The translations under genes were made by a program, and so were the position numbers. From JAIVGV01 sp045807785 (GTDB lineage: Bacteria; Acidobacteriota; Blastocatellia; Pyrinomonadales; Pyrinomonadaceae), in NCBI GenBank assembly GCA_045807785.1, contig JBJMGS010000034.1:1-13895 (forward strand): a DNA stretch of 13,895 bases, written 5' to 3'. A model generated the notes under the pieces. The model ran no database searches. It saw nothing but the letters and a program-made list of their open reading frames with translations, and was not told the DNA's origin. Below, piece after piece: positions 7,181 through 13,893 of the stretch (its first letter is position 1; the number at the start of each line of letters is the position of its first letter).

Positions 7181-8299
7181 ATGAATCAACGCAGTCATAC
7201 TTTTTCACCCTTCTCTTCGCTCACATACGCCCTGCTCGTCGCGCTCTGCGCCATTTCAGGCGCGGCGCAGGTGCAGACACCGCTGACAAGTCAGGAACTG
7301 GTGAAGCTCGTCTATCAACTGCCGCAGCACCCCGAACGGCGCGACGAGGTGGTCGAGGAGATCAGGCACCGCGGCATCGGTTTCGCGCTGACGGACGGGA
7401 TGCGCTCGCTCGTCGCCTCCAAGTCCGGCAACGACGCGCTGCTCAGGCGCACGCTCGAAGAGGCGGAGCGGCGCAGGTCGAGCCCCACGGTCGCCGCGCG
7501 ACCGAACGAGGTGGAGGCGGCTGACGTGCTCGCGCGCACGCGCGAGGCGACGCGCGCGGCGGTGGCCTCGATGCCAGACTTCGTCGTCCGCCAGCTCATC
7601 ACGCGGCAGTTCGCCTTCGGCACGACGCACAACTGGCTCCCGATGCGACCGGGGAATCATCTGACCGTGGCGGTGAGCTATCGCGAATCGGAGGGCGGCG
7701 AGCGTTACAAGCTGCTCGCCGTGGACGGCTTGCCAACCGCCACCGCCGACGGGCAGGAGCGCGGCAGCTACGAGCAGGAGAACGGGTCGAGTTCCACCGG
7801 CGAGTTTGTCACAATGCTCAAGGAGATATTCTCGGACGAGGCGCAGACGAAGTTCACCGCCGCCGACACCGACACCATCCGTGGGCACCGCGCGATCATC
7901 TACGAGTATGAGATCAAGTTGGAGAACTCGAAGCAGACTTTAGAGTTCAAGGATAAGAGCGCGGCGCCGCTCGTGACGCGCGTGGGCGGGCGCGGGCGCA
8001 TGTGGGTGGATCGCGAAAACTTCCGCGTGCTCCGTCTCGAAAACATCGCGACCGAAATTCCGCCCGGCTTCCCCATCACCGCCACGACCGACACCATCGA
8101 CTACGACTGGGTGACGATTGCCGAGCGCAAGTACCTGCTCCCTGTCAGCGCCAGCGTGGAGATGTCAACCGTGCAGCAGGGCAAGCTCTACCAGACGCAC
8201 AACGAGATCGCCTTCCGCAGCTACCAGAAGTACGGCACCGAAGTGAAGATCGTTGAAGAGGACGACTTCCCCGCCGAGCCGCCGCCGAAAAAACCCTAG
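7181..8299 (+). CDS. Exported protein of unknown function, possibly LolA-like C-terminal fold
   Basis: This 372-residue protein has a signal peptide (residues 1-30, hydrophobic core SLTYALLVALCAISGAA), so it is exported to the periplasm or outer membrane. There is no lipobox at a suitable position. Residues about 35-97 form a small helical module (LTSQELVKLVYQLP ... RHRGIGFALTDGMRSLVASKSGNDALLRRTLEEA). In my recollection similar modules recur at the N-termini of acidobacterial exported proteins. Residues about 130-355 are beta-rich, with repeated strand patterns (RAIIYEYEIKL, GRMWVDRENFRVLRLE, YLLPVSASVEM). This resembles outer-membrane lipoprotein-sorting or LolA-like folds, which is inference only. 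The C-terminus is acidic then proline-lysine rich. The ATG at 7181 has no evident Shine-Dalgarno sequence, but the signal peptide supports it. It is the last plus-strand gene before a strong terminator. Confidence 0.75.
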   Translation: MNQRSHTFSPFSSLTYALLVALCAISGAAQVQTPLTSQELVKLVYQLPQHPERRDEVVEEIRHRGIGFALTDGMRSLVASKSGNDALLRRTLEEAERRRSSPTVAARPNEVEAADVLARTREATRAAVASMPDFVVRQLITRQFAFGTTHNWLPMRPGNHLTVAVSYRESEGGERYKLLAVDGLPTATADGQERGSYEQENGSSSTGEFVTMLKEIFSDEAQTKFTAADTDTIRGHRAIIYEYEIKLENSKQTLEFKDKSAAPLVTRVGGRGRMWVDRENFRVLRLENIATEIPPGFPITATTDTIDYDWVTIAERKYLLPVSASVEMSTVQQGKLYQTHNEIAFRSYQKYGTEVKIVEEDDFPAEPPPKKP

Positions 8300-8300
8300 T

Positions 8301-8424
8301 GATTGCGGAATGCGAATTCGGATTGCGGATTGCAGAAACGCGGCTTTGAGGTTCTAAACTCTCAAAGCCGCGTTCTGATTTTTAGATTCTTGAATCCGCA
8401 ACCCGCATTCCGCATTCCGCAATC
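8301..8424. repeat. Inverted array of 7-bp repeats enclosing the terminator between convergent genes
   Basis: The left arm reads GATTGCG (8301-8307), GAATGCG (8308-8314), a 6-base unit, GATTGCG (8321-8327) and GATTGCA (8328-8334). The right arm reads AATCCGC (8393-8399), AACCCGC (8400-8406), ATTCCGC (8407-8413), ATTCCGC (8414-8420) and AATC. The outermost 14 bases (8301-8314 and 8411-8424) are perfectly complementary, and the rest of the arms match with one gap and two mismatches. The element begins two bases after the stop of the plus-strand gene and ends directly before the stop codon of kgd, so it occupies the whole 125-bp convergent spacer. The terminator hairpin (8337-8374) sits at its centre. 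Confidence 0.88.
8337..8383 (+). terminator. Intrinsic terminator between convergent genes
   Basis: A perfect 14-bp stem (8337-8350 with 8361-8374, AACGCGGCTTTGAG and its complement) with a 10-nt loop is followed on the plus strand by a short gap and TTTTT (8379-8383). It is well placed to end the plus-strand operon. On the minus strand the same stem is followed by only a short T-run (TTT), so it may also end kgd transcripts, less efficiently. Confidence 0.85.
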
Positions 8425-11400
8425 TCATCCTTCGCCCTGTCCCGCGTACTTGTCGGTGCTGGCGTTGGAGATGATGGGCGCGTCGGTGGTGAGCGCGTGA
8501 TCGACTATCTCGCGCTGCTCCATCTCGTGAACTTTGTACGAACCGGTGGCGGGGCTCGCCGACGCGGCGCGACCGACGTAGAGGGGCCGCTCGCAGAGGG
8601 GCAGCAGATTCATCAGGCGCGGCTCGGCGAACGTCCAGCCGCCCATGTTGCGCGGCTCTTCCTGCGCCCAGACGAGTTGTCCGGCGTTCGGGTAGGTCGC
8701 GAAAATCTCGCGCAGCGCTTTTTCCGGGAACGGGTAGAACTGCTCCACGCGGACGACGGCGACGCGGCGGTCGTCCGTCTTCAGCCGCGCCGCGTTGAGA
8801 TCATAATAGACCTTGCCCGCGCACAGGACGATGCGGCGCACCGCCACGCGATCCTCGATCTCCCCGTCATCAATCACCGGCCGGAAGCCGCCCGACGTCA
8901 GCTCCGCGAGCGCGGAGGTCGCCGCCGGGAGCCGCAGCAGAGACTTCGGCGTCATTACGACGAGCGGTCGCGCCGTCTCCTGTCTGACCTGCCGCCGCAG
9001 CAGGTGGAAGTACTGCGCCGGAGTGGTCGGGTAACAGACCTGCATGTTGTTCTCGGCACAGAGCTGTAAATATCTCTCGAGCCGCGCCGAAGAGTGTTCC
9101 GGCCCCTGCCCCTCGTAGCCGTGCGGCAAAAGCAGCACGAGGCGCGATGGCTGCTGCCACTTGTCCACGCCGGGCACGATGAACTGATCGATGATGACCT
9201 GCGCGCCGTTCGAGAAGTCGCCGAACTGCGCCTCCCAGCAGACGAGCGCGTCCGCCGCCACGACCGAGTAGCCGTACTCGAAACCCATCACGCCCTGCTC
9301 GGACAAAGAACTGTCTAACACCTCGACGAGCGGTCGCCCCTGCGGGGTCTGCGTCATCTCGGAGAGCGGAGCCCAGGCGTTGCCCGTCTGCGTGTCGTAG
9401 AGGATGGCGTGGCGCTGGCTAAACGTGCCGCGCCCCGAATCCTGACCCGACAGGCGCACCACGCGCCCTTCGAGCGCGAGCGTGCCGAAGGCTAAGAGTT
9501 CCGCGAAGCCCCAGTCGAGCGCCATCGCACCGTCGCCCATCTTCCCGCGCCGCGCGAGTTGGCTGACCATCTTCGGGTTGACATGAAAGTTTTCGGGCAC
9601 GACCGAGATCGCGCGCGTCACTTGTTTGATCGCCTCGCCGCTCGCGGGCGTCTCGACCACGGCAGAGCCGTCCTCTTCCGCCATGGGCGGCTTCAGCTCC
9701 TCGTCGGGCGAATTCTCTTTCGCGATCTCTTTGGCGCGCGCGAGCGTCGCCTCGTACTCGGCGACCTGATCCTTGATCATCTGCTCGGCTTCCGCCTCTG
9801 TGATGACGCCCTCGCGGATGAGCCGCCCGGCATACACGGCGCGCACGCCGGGGTGCTCCTTGACGCGCGCGTACATCAGCGGCTGCGTGTAGCTCGGCTC
9901 GTCCGTCTCGTTGTGACCGAGGCGGCGGAAGCCCACCACGTCGAGCACGATGTCCTTGTTGAACTCCTGCCGGTAGTCGAGCGCCGTGCGCAGCACACGG
10001 TACGCCGCTTCCGGGTCGTCGCCGTTGATGTGGAAGATCGGCAGTTGCGTCATGCGCGCCACGTCGGTCGAGTAGATCGTCGAGCGCCCCTGTTCGGGCG
10101 ACGTGGTGAAGCCGATCTGGTTGTTGATGATGATGTGGATCGTGCCGCCCGTGCGGTAGCCGCGCAGGTCTGCGAGGTTCAGCGTCTCCATCACGATGCC
10201 CTGCCCGGCGAACGCCGCGTCGCCATGAAGCAAGACGGGGAGCGCGCGGTCAATGACCTGCTCGCGCGGCGAGCCCCCGCGCTGCCACGCATCCTGTTTC
10301 GCGCGCACCATGCCCTCGACGACGGAATCAACGAACTCAAGGTGACTCGGGTTCGGCGAGACCGTGATCTTCACCTCGCGGCCTGAAGCGGTCGTGCGCC
10401 CACCCTTCGCGCCCTGATGGTATTTCACGTCGCCCTCGTCGGCAGGGAAGCTCGGATGGACTGATCCCTCGAACGCCGTGAAGATGCGCTCCGTCAAATT
10501 GCTCCCGACGACGTTGGCGAGGACGTTCAAGCGCCCGCGGTGCGCCATGCCCAGCACGATCTCTTCGACGCCGCGGTCGGCGGCGCGCTCGACGAGCTGA
10601 TCGAGGAGCGGGATGATCGTCTCGCAGCCTTCGAGCGAGAAGCGCTTCTGACCGAGGAACTTCGTATGCAGGAAACGCTCGAACTGCTCCGCCTCGACGA
10701 GCTTGGCGAGAAGCTCCTTTTTAATCTCGACCGGGATCGGCTCCGGCTCGACGAACTCCTGGCGGATGCGCTCTCGTATCCAGAGCTTCTGCTCCTTGCT
10801 CTGAATGTGTCGGTACTCGATGCCGACCTTGCCGCAGTAGGCGCGGCGCAGGATGTCGAGGATGTCGCGCAGAGGGGCGCTCTCCCGGCCCGCCAGGCCG
10901 CCCGTGATGAACTCGCGATCCAGGTCCCAGATCGTCAGCCCGTAAGTCTCCATGTCGAGTTCGGGGTGGTCGAGGTGCGGCATCGCGTGGAGCGGATCGA
11001 TGTCGGCGACGAGGTGGCCGCGCACGCGGTAGGAGTTGATCAGCTCCAGCACGCGCGCCTGCTTCGTGATCTGCGCGCGCGTCTGATCCACGCCGAGCAA
11101 AACGGGGTTCGTGTCCTGCGACCACTTGAGCGGCGGGAGCGCGATGTCGAGTTCGCGGAAGATGTGTTGATAAAAGTCGTGCCCGCCGAGCAGCAGCTCG
11201 TGGACGCGCGCCAGAAACGCGCCGGACTCCGCGCCCTGGATGACGCGGTGATCATAGGTCGAAGAGATCGTCATCGTCTTGCTGATGCCGAGCTGCGAGA
11301 GCGCCGCTGGGGTCATCGCGTGATACTCCGCCGGGTACTCAATCGCGCCCGTCGCGACGATGACCGACTGACCCGCCATCAGGCGCGGCGTCGAGGCGAC

Positions 11401-12252
11401 CGTACCGATGGTGCCGGGGTTCGTCAGAGAGACAGTCGTGTCCTGAAAGTCCGGCACGCCAAGCTTGCCCTCGCGCGCGCGCTTCACCACGTCGTCGTAA
11501 GCCGAGAGGAACTGCGGGAACGTGAGCGCGGCGGCGTTCTTGACGTTCGGGACGAGCAGCGTGCGCGTGCCGTCCTTCTTCTGAATGTCGATGGCGACGC
11601 CGAGGTTGACTTCCCGTCTCTTCACGCGCGCCGGCACGCCTTCGACAAGCGCGAACCCATCGTTCATCTGCGGAAACTGTTCAAGCGCGCGCAAGATCGC
11701 GTAGGCGATGAAGTGGGTGAACGAAGCCTTGCCCGCGCCCTGCTCTTTGAGGTGGCGGTTGACGATGGTGCGGTTCTCTTCGAGGACTTTGACGGGTATC
11801 TGCCGGTTCGAGGTCGCGGTCGGAACCGTCAGGCTCGTCTCCATGTTCTCGACGATCTTCAGCGCCGCGCCGCGGATGGCTTGCGCTTCGCCCGCGAGTT
11901 TCGCGCTCGGCGCGGTGGCGGCTGGCGGCGCAGTTTGAGCGGGCGGCTGTCGCGCGGTCGCCGATTCTTGTGCGACCGGCGCTGCGGCAGTTGCCGGTGC
12001 CGGTGCACTCGTCGCGCCCGTCGTCGCGCTTGCCGCCGCGTTTATGCTCGTCGTCGCGCCGTCGCCATTGCCTGCGGACGACGGCTGCGTCGTGCTGCCC
12101 GTCAGCTCGTTGAAGTAGGTGCGCCACGCCTCATCGACGAGCGCGGGGTCGCTGCGGAAGCGTTCGAGCAGGGTCTCGACGTAGGTCGCGTTGGCGCCGA
12201 AGTTCTCGGCGATGATCTCGGAAAAGTCCGTCCGCGTCTGCAGTGTGCTCAA
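8425..12252 (-). CDS. kgd: Multifunctional 2-oxoglutarate dehydrogenase E2-E1 fusion (Kgd type)
   Basis: This 1275-residue enzyme links 2-oxoglutarate decarboxylation to succinyl transfer in the TCA cycle. The order is: a short 2-oxoglutarate dehydrogenase N-terminal segment (about 8-50), an Ala/Pro/Thr linker (51-120), an E2-type acyltransferase catalytic domain (about 122-360) with DHRVIQGAESG at 334-344 and active His335, then a full E1 part. E1 motifs are HRGRLNVLANVVG (571-583), thiamine-diphosphate GDAAFAGQG (677-685) with NNQIGF (710-715), HINGDD (741-746), GHNETDEP (779-786) and SGQDSGRGTFSQRH (935-948). No lipoyl domain is present, as in mycobacterial Kgd, so a lipoylated partner such as an E2 encoded elsewhere is presumably needed. 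The start is TTG at 12252. It has GAGGTGA eight bases upstream, an in-frame TGA just before it, and no ATG until residue 137. A possible attenuator lies in the leader. Length and motifs are intact. Confidence 0.95.
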   Translation of the reverse strand: MSTLQTRTDFSEIIAENFGANATYVETLLERFRSDPALVDEAWRTYFNELTGSTTQPSSAGNGDGATTSINAAASATTGATSAPAPATAAAPVAQESATARQPPAQTAPPAATAPSAKLAGEAQAIRGAALKIVENMETSLTVPTATSNRQIPVKVLEENRTIVNRHLKEQGAGKASFTHFIAYAILRALEQFPQMNDGFALVEGVPARVKRREVNLGVAIDIQKKDGTRTLLVPNVKNAAALTFPQFLSAYDDVVKRAREGKLGVPDFQDTTVSLTNPGTIGTVASTPRLMAGQSVIVATGAIEYPAEYHAMTPAALSQLGISKTMTISSTYDHRVIQGAESGAFLARVHELLLGGHDFYQHIFRELDIALPPLKWSQDTNPVLLGVDQTRAQITKQARVLELINSYRVRGHLVADIDPLHAMPHLDHPELDMETYGLTIWDLDREFITGGLAGRESAPLRDILDILRRAYCGKVGIEYRHIQSKEQKLWIRERIRQEFVEPEPIPVEIKKELLAKLVEAEQFERFLHTKFLGQKRFSLEGCETIIPLLDQLVERAADRGVEEIVLGMAHRGRLNVLANVVGSNLTERIFTAFEGSVHPSFPADEGDVKYHQGAKGGRTTASGREVKITVSPNPSHLEFVDSVVEGMVRAKQDAWQRGGSPREQVIDRALPVLLHGDAAFAGQGIVMETLNLADLRGYRTGGTIHIIINNQIGFTTSPEQGRSTIYSTDVARMTQLPIFHINGDDPEAAYRVLRTALDYRQEFNKDIVLDVVGFRRLGHNETDEPSYTQPLMYARVKEHPGVRAVYAGRLIREGVITEAEAEQMIKDQVAEYEATLARAKEIAKENSPDEELKPPMAEEDGSAVVETPASGEAIKQVTRAISVVPENFHVNPKMVSQLARRGKMGDGAMALDWGFAELLAFGTLALEGRVVRLSGQDSGRGTFSQRHAILYDTQTGNAWAPLSEMTQTPQGRPLVEVLDSSLSEQGVMGFEYGYSVVAADALVCWEAQFGDFSNGAQVIIDQFIVPGVDKWQQPSRLVLLLPHGYEGQGPEHSSARLERYLQLCAENNMQVCYPTTPAQYFHLLRRQVRQETARPLVVMTPKSLLRLPAATSALAELTSGGFRPVIDDGEIEDRVAVRRIVLCAGKVYYDLNAARLKTDDRRVAVVRVEQFYPFPEKALREIFATYPNAGQLVWAQEEPRNMGGWTFAEPRLMNLLPLCERPLYVGRAASASPATGSYKVHEMEQREIVDHALTTDAPIISNASTDKYAGQGEG

Positions 12253-12266
12253 GGCTCTTTCACCTC

Positions 12267-12305
12267 AATTAAAACCCGCCCATTCGCGCCCTGCGCGCGC
12301 GCGGG
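12267..12305 (-). promoter_or_regulatory. Attenuator-like hairpin with U-tract before the kgd ribosome-binding site
   Basis: In the minus-strand transcript, CCCGC (12305-12301) pairs with GCGGG (12279-12275). Inside this, CGCGC and GCGCG (12297-12293 and 12289-12285) form a second stem with a 3-nt loop. TTTTAATT (12274-12267) follows at once, and the GAGGTGA Shine-Dalgarno sequence comes next. A GC-rich stem plus U-rich tail ending exactly before the ribosome-binding site has the form of an intrinsic terminator in the leader. No minus-strand gene precedes it that would need a terminator, so leader attenuation is the natural reading, though unproven. Confidence 0.4.
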
Positions 12306-12343
12306 AAGTAGAGAAAACTTGATTGTTTGCCCGCCGAATTTAA

Positions 12344-12349
12344 GTTATA
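12344..12349 (-). promoter_or_regulatory. Possible -10 box for kgd
   Basis: On the minus strand the sequence reads TATAAC, five of six matches to the sigma-70 consensus, in the most A/T-rich part of the spacer. I find no convincing -35 hexamer 16-18 bases upstream. If used, the leader would be about 85 nt and would contain the attenuator-like hairpin. Confidence 0.3.
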
Positions 12350-12438
12350 AGCCTACCACCTTCCGCCCCTCATTGCACACGCCGATTCTCGCCGCGCGCT
12401 GCGCCGACGGGCGCAGGCTTTCGCGCGCAAATTGACCG

Positions 12439-12467
12439 TTGACACGGCGCGCGCGGCTTTGTAGTGT
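12439..12467 (+). promoter_or_regulatory. Possible sigma-70-type promoter for the membrane-protein/J-domain genes
   Basis: A perfect TTGACA -35 hexamer (12439-12444) is followed after 17 bases by TAGTGT (12462-12467), a weak -10 with three consensus matches. Spacing and orientation suit transcription of the plus-strand genes starting at 12576 and 12812, with initiation near 12474 and a leader of about 100 nt. Confidence 0.35.
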
Positions 12468-12575
12468 TGAACCGTCCCCTGCCACGGACTGCCCCACGAC
12501 AACCCCACCCGTTACACCAAACGAACTCTCCCGAGCCGACGTGAGTTAAAGATCGGCGAGGACTGCGGGTGCGTT

Positions 12576-12788
12576 ATGCGAGTTAAAATCCGGCAGCTAC
12601 TGCGGAAGTGTCTGTGGCGTCCAGTCGAGTACGTCGTCGTCTCGGCGTTGAAGACCGCGGTCATGTGTGTCCTGTTTCTGGCGTGCGCGGGGGTGGTCAT
12701 GCACTGGCTGGGCTACCCCGTGCCGACCATCCACCAGTTGCAACAATATTTTGAGAACGCCACGCGGCTCTCCGACATTCTGTCTTGA
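12576..12788 (+). CDS. Small single-pass membrane protein of unknown function
   Basis: This 70-residue protein has a basic N-terminus (MRVKIRQLLRKCLWR), one strongly hydrophobic segment at about 18-46 (VEYVVVSALKTAVMCVLFLACAGVVMHWL), and a polar C-terminal tail (IHQLQQYFENATRLSDILS). The positive-inside rule predicts a cytoplasmic N-terminus and a periplasmic tail. I do not recognise the family. The open frame, clean membrane topology and position 23 bases before the J-domain gene favour a real gene. The Shine-Dalgarno sequence is poor: GAGGA at 12558-12562 is 13 bases from the ATG. It may be co-transcribed with the membrane-anchored J-domain protein and could work beside it at the membrane. 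Confidence 0.65.
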   Translation: MRVKIRQLLRKCLWRPVEYVVVSALKTAVMCVLFLACAGVVMHWLGYPVPTIHQLQQYFENATRLSDILS

Positions 12789-12811
12789 GCGCTGCCCGAC
12801 GAATTTAAGAG

Positions 12812-13765
12812 ATGACGAACGAACCGGGTCGGGAGCGGTGTCTCGAAGTGCTCGGGCTTGACCCGCACGCTTCGGCGCAGGAGATCAAGGCGGCTTACAG
12901 GGACCTGGCAAAGGTCTGGCATCCAGACCGCTTCGCGCACGACCCGCGCCTGCAACAGAAGGCGCAGGAGAAGCTCAAGGAGATCAACGACGCCTACCAG
13001 CGGCTCGTCTCAGGCACAACTGCCGCGCGCGACAAACGCACGCCGCGCGACACAGGCGCGGCACGCGACGCACGCGCCCCACAAGACCCGCGCCACGACG
13101 CGCCTCGCGCCGCACGCGCCGATGACGCCGACGGCCCGCCGCGCGCCGACGCGCCCGGCGCGCGGCGGAACAAACTCTGGCTCGCGCTCGCCCCCTTCGT
13201 CGTCTCCTGCGCCACGTTCGCGTTCGTCACGCCGCGCCTGCTCTCGAAGCACAGCGCGCCGACTCAAGGTGCCGTCTCCGACGCCGCGCGGGCGCCGCGC
13301 GCCGCGCCAGATGATGCGCCAGCCGACGCGGAGCGACCGCCGGCGGCAGAGGAGACAGCACAAAAGAACGCGCGCAGTCTAAGACCGCCGGACGGCGCGG
13401 CGCGCGCAGAGTCGTCTGCCGCGGACAAGTCCGAAGAGGTGTCGCCGACGATGCCCTTGCGCGCGCTGCCGACCGTCAGCGTCTTGATCGATCCGGCGAC
13501 GAACCTGCGCGCGCGTGCCGACTGCCCGCATAAGCTGACGGTCACGTTCCCCGCGGGCGACGAGCCGAGCGCCTACTGCAACGCCGAGCACAAACACGTC
13601 GAGCCGGACGCGGCGACAGTCGCGGAGCAGGGCGAGCACAAGTCACGCCTGAAATCCCTCGCGGGTCGCCTGACGTCTCCGTCGAAATGGCTCAACGACA
13701 AACCTGCGCCCGACGCGCCCGTGAAAAAACCGGCAACGCAAGATCAGAGTCGCGATCAAGATTGA
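12812..13765 (+). CDS. Membrane-anchored J-domain (DnaJ-like) protein with a PBP-tail-like C-terminus
   Basis: This 317-residue protein has an N-terminal J domain (about 8-67) including the HPD motif at 37-39, which in this family stimulates Hsp70 (DnaK) ATPase activity. There follow a low-complexity Arg/Asp/Ala/Pro linker (about 70-119), one transmembrane helix (about 121-141, LWLALAPFVVSCATFAFV), a second disordered linker (145-215), and a compact C-terminal segment (about 221-262). That segment reads VSVLIDPATNLRARADCPHK ... FPAGDEPSAYC and carries Cys238 and Cys256. It resembles the short tail found after the transpeptidase domain of class A penicillin-binding proteins. It lacks the Gly/Phe region and zinc finger of true DnaJ. 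The J domain should be cytoplasmic and the tail periplasmic. The ATG at 12812 has no good Shine-Dalgarno sequence, and coupling to the preceding gene is possible. The J domain call is firm; the tail comparison is from memory. Confidence 0.85.
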   Translation: MTNEPGRERCLEVLGLDPHASAQEIKAAYRDLAKVWHPDRFAHDPRLQQKAQEKLKEINDAYQRLVSGTTAARDKRTPRDTGAARDARAPQDPRHDAPRAARADDADGPPRADAPGARRNKLWLALAPFVVSCATFAFVTPRLLSKHSAPTQGAVSDAARAPRAAPDDAPADAERPPAAEETAQKNARSLRPPDGAARAESSAADKSEEVSPTMPLRALPTVSVLIDPATNLRARADCPHKLTVTFPAGDEPSAYCNAEHKHVEPDAATVAEQGEHKSRLKSLAGRLTSPSKWLNDKPAPDAPVKKPATQDQSRDQD

Positions 13766-13784
13766 GCGCTGCCGAGCCTGCGCC

Positions 13785-13796
13785 CGGCTGAAGCCG
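13785..13796. repeat. Small palindrome downstream of the J-domain gene
   Basis: CGGCTGAAGCCG forms a 5-bp stem with a two-base centre, 19 bases after the stop of the J-domain gene. With the flanking CGCGCTACC it has the look of a dispersed intergenic palindrome. The only T-run (13815-13819) is too far for a standard terminator. Confidence 0.35.
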
Positions 13797-13807
13797 CGCT
13801 ACCAATA

Positions 13808-13893
13808 CCGACGATTTTTCCCCTACCGGAATTGCAACTCCGGCGCATCTCGCGCGTTCAAACAGCAAACGCGAAGGGAGAATCGTCGGCATG
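13808..13893 (+). promoter_or_regulatory. Candidate structured leader RNA sequestering a ribosome-binding site
   Basis: CCGACGATT (13808-13816) and AATCGTCGG (13881-13889) are perfectly complementary. In RNA the helix extends to 14 pairs with two G-U wobbles (13808-13821 with 13876-13889). Within it lie a CCGGA/TCCGG hairpin (13826-13843) and a CGCGTT/AACGCG hairpin (13853-13858 with 13868-13873), which together would give a three-way junction. The 3' strand of the outer helix contains AGGGAG (13875-13880), ten bases before ATG 13891, so the outer helix would hide a ribosome-binding site. The gene beyond the edge is not visible. No known riboswitch class is recognised, and a dispersed repeat remains possible. 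Confidence 0.35.

Larger units (their letters stand above)
12253..12575. other. Divergent intergenic region between kgd and the 70-residue membrane-protein gene
   Basis: No gene is apparent in these 323 bases. The stretch holds, from left to right: the kgd Shine-Dalgarno sequence (TCACCTC at 12260-12266 on the plus strand), an attenuator-like hairpin (12267-12305), an A/T-rich segment with a possible minus-strand -10 box (12344-12349), a 7-bp stem (12399-12405 with 12410-12416, loop GACG), and a plus-strand promoter candidate (12439-12467). Two heptads TTGACCG and TTGACAC (12432-12445) overlap the -35 region of the latter, but I see no inverted arm for them. Confidence 0.6.

Noticed and set aside
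107..8424. CRISPR array
   Set aside because: The repeats are 7 bp without spacers and are inverted around loops. There are no 24-40 bp repeats with unique spacers and no cas genes.
8425..12252. Frameshift or chimera of separate sucB and sucA genes
   Set aside because: The frame is continuous with no internal disruption, and the E2-catalytic plus E1 order without a lipoyl domain is the established Kgd architecture.
10540..12435. Plus-strand open frame of 631 codons opposite kgd
   Set aside because: It is antisense to an intact, motif-complete kgd. The translation is an Arg/Asp/Leu-rich shadow typical of high-GC DNA with no recognisable domain.
13692..13892. Minus-strand open frame at the right edge
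   Set aside because: It overlaps the 3' end of the J-domain gene on the opposite strand and lies across the palindromic region. It has no motif or convincing ribosome-binding site.
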